This document shows, one piece after another, positions 1 to 9,400 of a stretch of DNA of 64,000 bases. The stretch is from Lentisphaerota bacterium. Its GTDB lineage: Bacteria > Verrucomicrobiota > Kiritimatiellia > UBA8416 > JAIOPI01. Position 1 is the stretch's first letter. Every line of letters starts with the position of its first letter. The notes below the pieces were generated by a model, which was not told the origin of the DNA, searched no databases, and worked only from the letters and a program-made list of their open reading frames with translations. The position numbers were made by a program, and so were the translations under genes. The stretch is from assembly GCA_021413965.1 (NCBI GenBank), contig JAIOPI010000022.1, forward strand, positions 186,001 through 250,000, in the 5' to 3' direction.

Positions 1-293
1 ATGGCTTCAGTAACATTGCGGCCAAGCAGCCCCTCCTGCATCATGAAACTGAAGAACACCTTGATCGCCACGAGGCGGCGAGAAATGGAACTGACGGCCA
101 AGCCGCGCTCACGTTCGGCCATCAGGAAGTCGACAATGTGCTGGCGCGTCGCATCGTTAAAGGAGTCCACCCCTGCCTTGACAAGAAAGGTCGAGAAGGC
201 CGTCAAATCCGATGCGTAGGCCTGGCGGGTATGATCGCTGAGCCCGCGCTCCAGCACCGTGTGATCGAGGAATTGGCTGATCAGCACATTCAT
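1..293 (-). CDS. Tyrosine recombinase XerC/XerD family, N-terminal part (cut by window edge)
   Basis: The first 97 codons are visible and the frame is open to the left edge, so the catalytic domain lies outside the window. The translation starts MNVLISQFLDHTVLERGLSD and continues through a segment reading HTRQAYASDLTAF and a later ISRRLVAIKVFFSFM stretch. This is the N-terminal SAM-like core-binding domain of XerC/XerD recombinases, which resolve chromosome dimers at dif. The ATG at 293 aligns with the family N-terminus. An in-frame GTG ten codons upstream (323) is possible but has no better ribosome site. The gene follows the small lipoprotein gene by 43 bp on the same strand. XerC and XerD cannot be told apart from this half, and a phage-type integrase is less likely but not excluded. 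Confidence 0.85.
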   Translation of the reverse strand, partial: MNVLISQFLDHTVLERGLSDHTRQAYASDLTAFSTFLVKAGVDSFNDATRQHIVDFLMAERERGLAVSSISRRLVAIKVFFSFMMQEGLLGRNVTEA

Positions 294-336
294 GCTGTCG
301 GAAGCCGCGGGCTGTTTCCGCACATGGAAACGGCGT

Positions 337-669
337 TCACCGGCACTCAGGAGGCAAAGCCTGCTGGGCGGCCACGTTGGCCGGGATATCGTTTGCCGCA
401 AACCCCGCGTCGGCTACGGTGAATTCGAGGTTCTTCAGCGAGTGGCGAAGACTGTCGTATCGCACTTCCAGCGTGCAGCTATCCTGACGCACCGTAACCT
501 GCGGCGAGGAAATGCCCTGTTCCGTGTTCAAGGCCTTCAGCACCACGTTGACACAGGCCTGGTTCGTCATGGCCGGCACATAGAGCACGGCCGTGCGGAT
601 GTCCACCTGCCGACACCCCGCAACAACGGCCGCCAGACTCAAAGCCAGTCCCATCATGCGAGCATTCAT
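337..669 (-). CDS. Small lipoprotein with a heavy-metal-associated-like (HMA) fold
   Basis: A 110-residue protein starting MNARMMGLALSLAAVVAGCR, a clear lipoprotein signal with lipobox VAGC, so it is probably anchored in a membrane. I chose ATG 669 because the frame only gains a signal peptide there; the upstream 30 codons are unlike a signal sequence. The mature part (VLYVPAMTNQACVNVVLKAL, then QVTVRQDSCTLEVRYDSL) follows the beta-alpha-beta-beta-alpha-beta rhythm of HMA domains. It has only one Cys where the metal motif is MxCxxC, so metal binding is uncertain. It lies just upstream of the XerC/D gene. The function is not known; the HMA assignment is by pattern only. Confidence 0.7.
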   Translation of the reverse strand: MNARMMGLALSLAAVVAGCRQVDIRTAVLYVPAMTNQACVNVVLKALNTEQGISSPQVTVRQDSCTLEVRYDSLRHSLKNLEFTVADAGFAANDIPANVAAQQALPPECR

Positions 670-973
670 GGGGGCGAAGTCTAGCAGACCGGAATCCCAA
701 GCGCCTAGTACGGAATTCCCAGGGTACGCCCGATCGACGCCACGGATGTCCGCAACCACGCGGACACCACCGCCTGGGTGCTTAAGGCCGGGCGGTCCCC
801 CTCAGAGCGCCATTCCTCCCGCTCCCCCTGCCCCGATTATGCATCGGCCGTACAGCCCTTGACCACGCAATGGGGAGCGCTTTCTTTTTTGCCCTTGCAT
901 AAACAGTTGCGATGGTATGAAATACGACGACTTAAAGGTCGCCTGCCCGTTGAGGGACGAAGGAGGCTGGGCC
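670..973. other. Divergent intergenic region
   Basis: A 304-bp gap lies between the minus-strand lipoprotein gene and the plus-strand HU gene. No credible ORF is seen. It holds a small 5-bp hairpin (835-849, CCGAT/ATCGG) and the possible HU promoter noted separately. Confidence 0.5.
895..921 (+). promoter_or_regulatory. Possible extended -10 promoter for the HU gene
   Basis: The sequence TGGTATGAA (913-921) matches an extended -10 element (TGnTATAAT-like), with a weak TTGCAT 15 bp upstream at 895-900. It lies about 55 bp before the HU start. The -35 spacing is short, so this is a tentative call. Confidence 0.3.
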
Positions 974-1255
974 ATGACGAAGCGTGAACTGGTCGTACGA
1001 ATCTCTAAAGAAACGGGCATCATTCAGGAAGACGTTTACACGGTAATCCAGAAAACGCTGGACTACATTACCGAGTCGTTGGTGAAGGGCGAACACATCG
1101 AGTTTCGCGACTTTGGCGTGTTCGAGATTACGCGGCGCAAGGCTCGTATTGGCCGCAATCCCAACCGCCCCCTGGACGTCGTGGAAATTCCCGAACGCAA
1201 GGTCGTGAAGTTCAAGCCGGGCAAGATGATGAAGGCCCAGGTCTTGAAAAGCTAA
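974..1255 (+). CDS. HU/IHF-family DNA-binding protein
   Basis: A 93-residue nucleoid protein of normal family length. It starts MTKRELVVRISKETGI and has the dimerisation helices followed by the beta-arm signature IGRNPN...EIPERKVVKFKPG, in which the RNP motif with the intercalating proline is intact. ATG 974 is chosen over the in-frame upstream ATG at 917 because GAAGGAGG (959-966) sits at the right distance before it. It is expected to bend and compact DNA as a dimer. An IHF-like role could matter here, since sigma54 promoters often need DNA bending, but that link is inference. hisS begins only 3 bp after its stop, so the two are probably cotranscribed. Confidence 0.95.
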   Translation: MTKRELVVRISKETGIIQEDVYTVIQKTLDYITESLVKGEHIEFRDFGVFEITRRKARIGRNPNRPLDVVEIPERKVVKFKPGKMMKAQVLKS

Positions 1256-1258
1256 CGT

Positions 1259-2530
1259 ATGAGTTCGGAAGCCCCGACCTTCGCCGCCCCCCGTGGCATG
1301 CGCGATTTCTATCCGGAAGACATGGCTTTCCGGAACCTCCTCTTCGACACGTGGCGCAGGGCTGCAGACATGCACGCCTTCGAACCGTACGACGCACCCG
1401 TCGTCGAATCCCTTGAACTGCTTCAGCGCAAGGCTGGAGAAGAAATCGTCCACCAAATCTACGCGTTCCAGGACAAGAGCGGGCGCGACCTTGCCCTGCG
1501 ACCGGAAATGACGCCGACGCTGGCACGCATGATTGCTGCCCGCCAGGGCTCCTTGGCATTTCCGCTCAAGTGGTATGCCATCGCGCAGTGCTTTCGCTAT
1601 GAGCGCATGACGCGCGGACGCAAGCGGGAGCACTTCCAGTGGAACCTGGATATCATCGGGGAACCCAGCTTGTCGGCAGAAGTGGAGGTTCTTGCGACCG
1701 CCGTGGATGCCCTCACGCGACTCGGGCTTGGCCGCGCAGACGTCCGGATACACTACAGCAGCCGTGCCCTGTTGGCGGCTCTGCTGACCGCCTTCGGCAT
1801 CGCGACCGACCATCATCCCGCCACATTTCTGGCCTTGGACAAACGCGGCAAGATCAGCGACGAAGACATCGGCGCGCTGCTCCACGCGTCCGGCTTGAAC
1901 GACTCCCAGTGTGAAGCCGTATGGCGACTGCTCCGGCTGGAAACGCTTGAAGCTGCCCTGGCGATCCTGCCGCCAGATTCGCCCGTCGTGGCGGATTTGT
2001 CGCTCTTCACGCGCCTGTTGGCAGAGCACGAGATGGCGGACATGATGCAGTTCGACATTTCAATCGTCCGGGGACTCGCCTACTACACCGGCATTGTCTT
2101 TGAGGCCTTCGATGCCCGCCGCCAGTTCCGCGCCCTTTTCGGCGGCGGACGCTACGACAACTTGCTGGCCAGCGTCGGCGGCCGACCGACAACCGGCGTT
2201 GGGCTCGGTTTCGGTGATGTGGTCATCGCGGAGTTGCTGATGGAATGGGGACGCATGCCGGTCGACGCTATGCGCGGCGATCTGACCATTGGCTACATGC
2301 AACCTGAGCAGCGCGCCTGCGCCACGACACTGGCTCTGGCACTGCGGCGTGACGGTCGGCAGGTGGATTTGGCACTGGCCTGCGAAAAGCCCAAGCACTT
2401 CTTCAGCCGCGCGTCCCGACGGCCGTTTCGGTCTGCCATCTATATTGGACCAGACGATGTATCGCGCGGACATGCCCGCCTCAAGGACCTTGAGACCCGC
2501 GCCGAGACGGAGATTCCACTCAAGACCTAG
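1259..2530 (+). CDS. hisS: Histidyl-tRNA synthetase
   Basis: A 423-residue class II aminoacyl-tRNA synthetase that charges tRNA-His in the cytoplasm. The N-terminus carries APRGMRDFYPED, typical of HisRS. Motif 2 is present as CFRYERMTRGRKREHFQW, the histidine-specific signature as IVRGLAYYTGIVFE, and a motif 3 region as FGGGRYDNL...GVGLGFGD. The C-terminal 90 residues form the anticodon-binding domain. Length is normal for the bacterial enzyme. The gene follows the HU gene by 3 bp and converges on aspS with a 45-bp gap. HisZ, the regulatory paralogue, is unlikely because the class II motifs and the anticodon domain are both present. Confidence 0.95.
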   Translation: MSSEAPTFAAPRGMRDFYPEDMAFRNLLFDTWRRAADMHAFEPYDAPVVESLELLQRKAGEEIVHQIYAFQDKSGRDLALRPEMTPTLARMIAARQGSLAFPLKWYAIAQCFRYERMTRGRKREHFQWNLDIIGEPSLSAEVEVLATAVDALTRLGLGRADVRIHYSSRALLAALLTAFGIATDHHPATFLALDKRGKISDEDIGALLHASGLNDSQCEAVWRLLRLETLEAALAILPPDSPVVADLSLFTRLLAEHEMADMMQFDISIVRGLAYYTGIVFEAFDARRQFRALFGGGRYDNLLASVGGRPTTGVGLGFGDVVIAELLMEWGRMPVDAMRGDLTIGYMQPEQRACATTLALALRRDGRQVDLALACEKPKHFFSRASRRPFRSAIYIGPDDVSRGHARLKDLETRAETEIPLKT

Positions 2531-2536
2531 GCCGCT

Positions 2537-2556
2537 CCGCCGCACCCTGCCGGCGG
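2537..2556. terminator. Possible bidirectional stem-loop between convergent hisS and aspS
   Basis: CCGCCG (2537-2542) can pair with CGGCGG (2551-2556) around an 8-nt loop, in the 45-bp gap between two convergent genes. There is no T tract on either strand, so termination activity is only suggested by position. Confidence 0.3.
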
Positions 2557-2575
2557 CGGTCACGACGGACTGGGC

Positions 2576-4354
2576 CTATTCCCCTTCGGGCTTGCGAATC
2601 CGGATGTGCAGCTCCCGGAGTTGCTTCTCCGTGACGTCGCTGGGCGCATTCATCATCAGGTCCTGCGCCCGCTGGTTCATCGGGAAAGCAATGACCTCAC
2701 GAATATTCGATTCGTGGGCCAGCAGCATGACGATCCGGTCGATCCCGGGGGCAAGGCCACCGTGCGGCGGGGCGCCGTACTTGAAAGCGTTCAGCAGCGA
2801 TGGGAACCGCGTCTCAACCTCTTCCCGCCCGTAGCCGGCGATGTCAAAGGCCTTCAGCATGACGTCCGGCCGGTGATTTCGAATTGCGCCGCTGGACAGT
2901 TCAATGCCGTTGCACACGATGTCGTACTGGTAGGCCAGAATCTTCAACGGGTCCATCGTTGTCAGCGCTTCCAACCCGCCCTGGGGCATGGAGAACGGGT
3001 TGTGCGAGAACTCGATCTTCTGTGTTTCCGGGTTCAACTCGTACATGGGGAAGTCAACGATCCAGCAGAACCGGTAGACGTCCTTCTCCAGCAGGTTAAG
3101 ATCAAGCCCCAGCTTCGTGCGGATCTCCCCGGACATGCGACCCGCAAGAGCGGGTTCATCGCACACGAAGAACGTCACATCGCCTGTGCTCATGCCACCA
3201 ACAGCCCGCAGCGCACCAAGCTCCTCAGGCGTCAGGAATTTTGCGATTGGCCCCTTGGCACCATCGTCTGTCCAAATCAAGTACGCGAGTCCTTTGGCCC
3301 CCAGACTCTTGGAGAATTCCACGAGTTTATCAAAGAAGGACCGCGGCTGCCCCGCAATCCCGGAAACCGGAATCGCCCGGACGACGGCTGTCCCCTTCTG
3401 CACCGGATCCCGGAAGGCGTTGAAGCCCGAATTTCGAAATGTCTCACTGACATCTGCCATCACGATGGGGTTGCGCAGATCCGGCTTGTCCGTGCCATAG
3501 CGCACCAGCGCATCGGCATATTTGATGCGGACAAACGGCGCCGGGTCGACGGTCCAGGACGAGAACTCCTTGAACAACTCCACGAGGACCTGCTCAATGA
3601 CAGCAAAGACATCCTCTTGCGTCACAAACGACATCTCAACGTCGAGCTGGTAGAATTCGCCGGGAGAGCGGTCGGCACGCGCATCTTCGTCGCGGAAGCA
3701 GGGCGCAATCTGAAAATACCGGTCGAAGCCCGCCACCATGAGCAACTGTTTGAACAACTGGGGGGCTTGTGGCAACGCGTAGAATTTGCCGCGATGAATC
3801 CGGCTCGGGACCAGATAGTCACGGGCGCCTTCCGGCGAACTGCACGTCAGGATCGGAGTCTGGAACTCCCGGAAGCCCTGCCCGACCATGCGACGCCGCA
3901 GGCTCGAGATCACATCGGACCGCAGCATGATGTTGCGATGGATGCGGTCACGGCGCAGGTCCAGGAATCGGTATCGCAGGCGTGTTTCCTCGGGCCCTTC
4001 CTCGTCACCCGCCAAATACAGCGGCAGGGGTTCGGCAGGGCCCTGCACCGCCACGCTTTCCGCCACCAACTCAACGGCCCCCGTCGGAAGGGATGCATTG
4101 ACCGTCTCCGGAGCTCGCAAGGAGACCTTTCCCGTCACGGTCACCACGGTCTCGAGCTTCCACGATTGGCATTCGTCGAAGAAGGATCGATCCGGCTGAA
4201 CCACCACCTGCGTCAACCCATAGTGATCTCGCAGGTCAATAAACAAGAGGCTGCCGTGATCACGCTTACGGAAGACCCATCCGGATAGCCGCACTTCGCG
4301 ACCGGCGTGATCCGGCCGCAGCTCACCGCAGGTGTGGGTACGATAAATGTGCAT
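2576..4354 (-). CDS. aspS: Aspartyl-tRNA synthetase, probably non-discriminating (Asp/Asn)
   Basis: A 592-residue bacterial-type AspRS. It has the N-terminal OB anticodon-binding domain (about 1-110, with [20 protein letters not shown]), a class II catalytic core with the [19 protein letters not shown] motif, a GAD insertion domain in the middle, and a C-terminal motif 3 ([14 protein letters not shown]). Residue 33 is His in RKRDHGSL, where the discriminating E. coli enzyme has Leu (RRRDLGSL). A His at this site is a reported trait of non-discriminating bacterial AspRSs that also charge tRNA-Asn for GatCAB. No gatCAB or asnS lies in the window. The gene lies 75 bp downstream of the L,D-transpeptidase gene on the same strand and could share its transcript. 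Confidence 0.95.
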   Translation of the reverse strand: MHIYRTHTCGELRPDHAGREVRLSGWVFRKRDHGSLLFIDLRDHYGLTQVVVQPDRSFFDECQSWKLETVVTVTGKVSLRAPETVNASLPTGAVELVAESVAVQGPAEPLPLYLAGDEEGPEETRLRYRFLDLRRDRIHRNIMLRSDVISSLRRRMVGQGFREFQTPILTCSSPEGARDYLVPSRIHRGKFYALPQAPQLFKQLLMVAGFDRYFQIAPCFRDEDARADRSPGEFYQLDVEMSFVTQEDVFAVIEQVLVELFKEFSSWTVDPAPFVRIKYADALVRYGTDKPDLRNPIVMADVSETFRNSGFNAFRDPVQKGTAVVRAIPVSGIAGQPRSFFDKLVEFSKSLGAKGLAYLIWTDDGAKGPIAKFLTPEELGALRAVGGMSTGDVTFFVCDEPALAGRMSGEIRTKLGLDLNLLEKDVYRFCWIVDFPMYELNPETQKIEFSHNPFSMPQGGLEALTTMDPLKILAYQYDIVCNGIELSSGAIRNHRPDVMLKAFDIAGYGREEVETRFPSLLNAFKYGAPPHGGLAPGIDRIVMLLAHESNIREVIAFPMNQRAQDLMMNAPSDVTEKQLRELHIRIRKPEGE

Positions 4355-4429
4355 AGGCGGGGATTCTTAGCAGACTGAGAGGGGCGAACTCAATGAAATA
4401 ACCGCCCACCGCCCGCAACGGATGCGGCT

Positions 4430-5467
4430 CTATTCGGTAATGATGACGCGTGTTCCGACCGGAACGATGTCGAAGAGCTCTTCAACTTCGGGATTGTGCA
4501 TGCGAATGCAGCCCGCACTCTCAGCCTTACCAATGGACGCATCGTCCCAGGTCCCGTGAATGCCGTACCCACGCACATCCGGAGCATTGGTAACGGCGCG
4601 TATGGCCATCCAGCGCGTCCCCAGAATATTCTCGGGATTCCCGAAAGGAACTTCCTTCCCATCCGGTCGCCACCATGTCGGCTCGGGAATCTTGTCATAA
4701 ATCTCAAATTCACCGGTCGGCGTCTTGCCAAACTTTCCCGTCCCCACGCCGTATCGTTTAAAAAACTCGCCGTTAAGCGTCACCAGCAAGTCCTTCGTGG
4801 TCTTGTTGACCGCGATGGCGAACTTGCCGGTCAGAATGCGAAAGTGATCCCCCACCTTGATTCGATTAGGATTGGCAACTTGATTGCTACGCTCGATGAG
4901 CCGTGTTGTGGTCCCCAGCCGCTTTGCAATCCGTTCGATGGAGTCGCCATTCTTCACGACGTAGTCGACCTTGGCGTCTGGCAGGGGCAAGGGGGACAGG
5001 GCGAGGGACGTATTGATACGTCCGAGGCGCTCCTCGACATCTTTGCGCATCGTGGGGTTTACGCCAAGTTTAAGCACGTCCAAGTAGTGTCGGCGCGCTT
5101 CGGCCAAAGCACCGGGATCCTGAGCCTCCAGGGCCTCAGCATCACGGGCCTGCTGCAGCAACCGGCTGAGATTAGGCCCCGCCGCAGGTGGAGCTGTGGC
5201 TGGCACCACCGCAGGACTCGCGGAGGTCGCCTGGGTCGGTGGGATCGCACCGGCGGAAATGACAGCTGCCGGCTCGGCCGTCACCGGACTGCCTGCGCTT
5301 GGGGCGCCCGATCCCGGTGAAGGCGCGTCTGGCGCCACATGCGGGGTGCGCATCTGGCGCCAGAAAAGAAACGCTCCTACAGCCACCACCACGAACAGAA
5401 CCAGCCACGGCCTCCGCTTCGGATACCGTACGTTGCCGTCGATGTCCTGTAACGGAAGATCCGCCAT
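4430..5467 (-). CDS. LysM-containing L,D-transpeptidase (YkuD family)
   Basis: A 345-residue envelope protein. It has one N-terminal membrane segment (PWLVLFVVVAVGAFLFW, about residues 20-36), then a Pro/Ala-rich stalk and a helical segment. A LysM peptidoglycan-binding domain follows (about 166-212, YVVKNGDSIERIAKRLG) and a C-terminal YkuD catalytic domain. The active-site pattern is complete: His near 302 in YGIHGTWDDASIG and Cys near 318 in SAGCIRMHN. Such enzymes form 3-3 crosslinks in meso-DAP peptidoglycan or attach proteins to it. Its ATG overlaps the stop of the upstream lipoprotein gene by one base (TAATG), so the two are likely translationally coupled. A role in anchoring the neighbouring surface proteins is possible but not shown. 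Confidence 0.93.
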   Translation of the reverse strand: MADLPLQDIDGNVRYPKRRPWLVLFVVVAVGAFLFWRQMRTPHVAPDAPSPGSGAPSAGSPVTAEPAAVISAGAIPPTQATSASPAVVPATAPPAAGPNLSRLLQQARDAEALEAQDPGALAEARRHYLDVLKLGVNPTMRKDVEERLGRINTSLALSPLPLPDAKVDYVVKNGDSIERIAKRLGTTTRLIERSNQVANPNRIKVGDHFRILTGKFAIAVNKTTKDLLVTLNGEFFKRYGVGTGKFGKTPTGEFEIYDKIPEPTWWRPDGKEVPFGNPENILGTRWMAIRAVTNAPDVRGYGIHGTWDDASIGKAESAGCIRMHNPEVEELFDIVPVGTRVIITE

Positions 5468-6372
5468 TATTGAACCGCAGTTGGCGTCGTAAAGCCAATC
5501 GGTGAGGCCTGTCCGTTAATATCCCCGGTGATCTTGGGCTCGACCCATGTCCCCAGCATCCGGCGATCACCAAGGAACATGGAGGTTCCCGTGCCGCGGC
5601 CGACAACGCCCTGGAAGGTACCCGTCAGCATGACGTGCACGCCGGCAGCACTGGTACCCTCGGCCGTGTACTCGGCGATCGCGCTATCGCCCACAGAAGG
5701 CTGCACCACGTCCGCCGTTGAACCACCGGTCGTCGTGGCCACGCTGCCCAACTGCCCGGTGTACTTGGCGCCGTTGTTATCCGTGATCTCAATCTTGTTG
5801 CCCGTCTGGAAGACGGTGAACGAGTAGATCGCCTTGCCGGAGCTGCCCGATCCGTCACCTCCGCTACCACCGCCACCGCCGCCCGTGGTCTGGATATACT
5901 CGTAATCCGCAATGATGGCGACTCCACCGCCCAACGGCACATCGCCGAGGTCAATGGACCAGGCACCGGTTCCGTAGTCGATCAGACCGCTGGCCCCGCC
6001 GCCCGACAGACCGCCATTACTATTGTCCGCCAAGTCGAAGCCGCCGGCCGAGATGCTGACAGAGCCGCGCACAATCGGCTTGTGGGTCAAGGTGCCGCTA
6101 TAGCTGGTGTCACTTCCGGTTCCGGTGCCAATTCGCTCGTTGACGACTTTCTGAACGACGCCATTGGTGACGGTTGAACCACCGCCAACACTGGTGAACG
6201 ATGAGACGAGAACGCCACCACTGGAAGCCTTGTACACGCCGCTGAAGTTCACCCAGCTGGACGCAGAGTTCCAAGAACCTGAATCTCCGCTGCCCTCGTA
6301 CTCGCACCCGACCAGGGCTGCCACGCACGCCAAGACACACCCGACCCGGAATTGATTGACTCGATTGCTCAT
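5467..6372 (-). CDS. Gly-rich secreted lipoprotein of unknown function
   Basis: A 301-residue protein with a lipoprotein signal (MSNRVNQFRVGCVLACVAAL, lipobox LVGC). ATG 6372 is chosen because AGGTGG lies 5 bp upstream and the signal peptide begins there, although the frame is open further. The mature protein is rich in Gly, Ser and Thr and looks beta-rich. A run TTGGGGGGSGGDGSGSSG in the middle splits it into two parts and may be a flexible linker. No family is recognised. The segment FSGVYKASSG and the later YTGQLGS and LTGTFQG stretches repeat a short G-x-Y/F-x-G style, hinting at internal duplication. It sits 116 bp downstream of the giant gene and is coupled to the L,D-transpeptidase gene, so it probably belongs to the same surface locus. 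Confidence 0.75.
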   Translation of the reverse strand: MSNRVNQFRVGCVLACVAALVGCEYEGSGDSGSWNSASSWVNFSGVYKASSGGVLVSSFTSVGGGSTVTNGVVQKVVNERIGTGTGSDTSYSGTLTHKPIVRGSVSISAGGFDLADNSNGGLSGGGASGLIDYGTGAWSIDLGDVPLGGGVAIIADYEYIQTTGGGGGGSGGDGSGSSGKAIYSFTVFQTGNKIEITDNNGAKYTGQLGSVATTTGGSTADVVQPSVGDSAIAEYTAEGTSAAGVHVMLTGTFQGVVGRGTGTSMFLGDRRMLGTWVEPKITGDINGQASPIGFTTPTAVQ

Positions 6373-6488
6373 GCCACCTGCATCCTGTCCCGAAGGACTA
6401 TTGAGCCGTGGCAACCACCCGATGGGCAGTCCGGTCAATTACCGCGCGGCCTTAGCGGCCACGGCCACAGCTTCCGTTCACACGACCG

Positions 6489-9400
6489 TTAGAACGACCA
6501 GAACACTCTGTAACGATACGATTTGGCGTTTCTGACCGGCGGATCCACGCAGAGGAACTTATTGCTGACCGCATCGTACGTCACCACGCCCTGCGCCGGC
6601 ACATCCAACCATTGGCGCAGATCGGGACTATACTGAACCTGATACTGCACTGCAACCCCCGCGTTGGACTGCGTGGCCCGTCCGCCCGTGCCACCCTGCT
6701 TCGTCCCCGCGCCAGGCAAGGCGTACCACTGGATCACCGCTCGCCCCTGAGAATCAAAGGTGATGCCCGAGATGTCGAAGTACAACTCAGTCAGCGGATC
6801 CAGACCGAACGCCGATTTGACTCGGATCGGCACTCCGTCAAGGCCTGCCGCCGTGCCAGACAGCGGGTTCAGGTTCATGGGCGACCCCGCATACATCTCG
6901 TAGTCATTGAGGATGCCGTCGTTGTCGCTATCCGTGTAACCTCGCAGCGAACCCGCACCGAATTTCGACAAGTTGCCGTTGTACTGGTACTCCCAGTCGT
7001 CCGCAATGCGGTCATTGTCGGTATCGGCAAACACGATCGGCAAGGTCTGCTCTGTCAAACTCGGCGGCACGACGAGCGCCCTCGGGATGTACGCGTTCTG
7101 GCGGACAAACCCGACACTCTCCCAATCGTCCAGCAACCGGTTGTTGTTCTGATCCAGGAACGCACGCACAAAGTACGTCCCCGGTGACAGCCCCTTCAAC
7201 GCGTACGCCATGGTGTTTGTCGGCCAGGACCGCGACTGCGACGTGTTCGCCACCGTCGTCTGGGCGAAGGGCTCCAGGGCGAAGTCCCGCGACTTGAAGG
7301 CCTGCACGACGAATACGCTGTTCGTCACCTTGCCGAAGTACACCAGGCTGCCGGCGATGGAATAGGGACCGGCTGCATTGTCCGTGAGGTCCACCGTCAG
7401 CGAACGCGCGCTGGGCCACAGCGACACGAGGTTCATCGCCAGCGCCTGCACGCGCCAGTAGTAGACGCCGTTCCCGAAACCAGCATCCCCCGCCCGCGTC
7501 GGCATGCGCATTTCGCACAGGCTCTGGGCATTCGGAATTGGCGCTGACGCCAGGTGATTGGTGACGATCGATGTGAAGGCCGCATCGCGCGCAATTTGCA
7601 GGCGGTACGCCGTCGCGCCAGGCACCTCTTGCCATTGCAGGGTATTCCACGCACGCCGCAAAATGATGCCACTTGGCGTCACGAGTGTCGGCGTTGCCAG
7701 GCTGGGGGGATACCAGACCGTGAAGAGACCATTCGTCAGCAGCACGTCCGTACCATTCGGCGCGATAGTGTAACGAACAAACCATTCATAACCGGCTTGC
7801 GCGAGTCCGAGCGGATTCCCCGCGATGCGATAGTCCTGCTCGTGGAAGAACGTACGCGGCGCCGCCACCGTCCGAGTCAACACCACCGGCCAGCCATCAA
7901 CACTCTTATTCCGGATGCTGATCTTGTACGTATTGGCCTGCGGAACGGCCGACCAGTCAAATCGCCCGAATCCCGGACTTTCGTAATCCGGCTTCGTGTA
8001 ATTCGGCTGCGACTCCGTAAGGTCGAGTTCGATGGCGTCAGCGGCGGAGTACCCGATGTTGACAGGCTGGTTGCGTGCCATGCCGGCCGGCTCCCCTGCG
8101 TTCCAGGTGCCATCGTTATTCACGTCATAGAACGCCCAGAACCATGTGGCCCCTTCGCGCAGATGGCCGCTGACGATGTTCGTGGTCAACACGCTTCGCG
8201 GATACGGTCCGGCCAGGCCGGCCAGCGCAAAGGTGGCGCTCGGAACCCCGTCCATGCTCTCCGCATTGTAGGTGAACACGCGCAGGGGCCCGGTATCGCG
8301 GAAGCCCGTGTAGTAGATCTTGAAGTTGACGCTCGGCTGAGGCCAGGTCGTGTTGCTGTTTGGCCGCGCCAGATGGCTGATCGTGCCATCCCCCGGGTTC
8401 ACATCATACAAGAACTCGGATCGGTTGCTCCAGCCGTCAACGTCTGCGTCCCGATGCGCGTCGTACGCGCGGGGATCAAGGCCGTCGCTGACTTCCCATC
8501 CGTCCTCCATGCCGTCGAAGTCCGTATAGATTTCGCCGAAGATGCGGTACTGGTTCGGCGGCGCGTTCGTACTCCAGCCGTAGAAGTCGTAGCGTCCGGT
8601 GTTCAGGCTGTCCGGATTGTGGGGATCCAGGGCAACCCCCTGCTTGCGCCACGCCTCGTACTCAGCCAAGTTCGACAGCCCATCGAGATCAAGATCCGCC
8701 CATGAACCGTCGTCGCCGGTGGCTGTACCCGGATCAAGCCCGAAGATCGACTCCCACCAGTCCGGGATACCATCCACGTCACTGTCCGTGAGCATATCGA
8801 CCCCAACCGACAGCAGATTCGCGAAACTCACCGAACCACCCAGTCGGCCGGCATACATTTCACCCGTGAAGGGCGTGACGCCGAAGCGATGCGTGTAGTC
8901 CTCGAGCGACTCACCACCGTCGTTCGCCCCGAAGTAGCCGACGAGCGATGTCCGCTGATACAGGCGGACCGGGTCCGTGGTAATCGGCGGCCCATTGAGC
9001 GCATCCTGCACCCGAATGGCATCACCGACGTAGATGCCGTACTCCTCGGCGGGATCGCGCAAGGCGGAGCGGTCATCCGCCGTCCGACCCAGCTGGAGAT
9101 CGAAATTGATATAGGTCACCAGCCCGAGTTCGGTCCCCGTCAGGTTCGAGTTTCGTCCGGCCTTTAGTTCGGACACGGACAGCCCGCGGTTCCAGACCCT
9201 TAGTTCGTCAAGTGAGCCCACCATGTTTTCGCCGAAGACGAGTGGCCCATTCAGCGCACGCACAGTCGGGTTGTTGACGTTGACCCCGATCGGCACCTGC
9301 AAGTTGGACTGACTCGTATCCAGGAGCCCATCGACATACAGACGGACGCTGGCGCCATCACGAATATAGGCCACATGGTGCCACGCCCCGTCCATCACGT

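Noticed and set aside
2606..4288. A 560-codon open frame opposite aspS
   Set aside because: AspRS motifs are on the other strand; this frame is a shadow in high-GC DNA.
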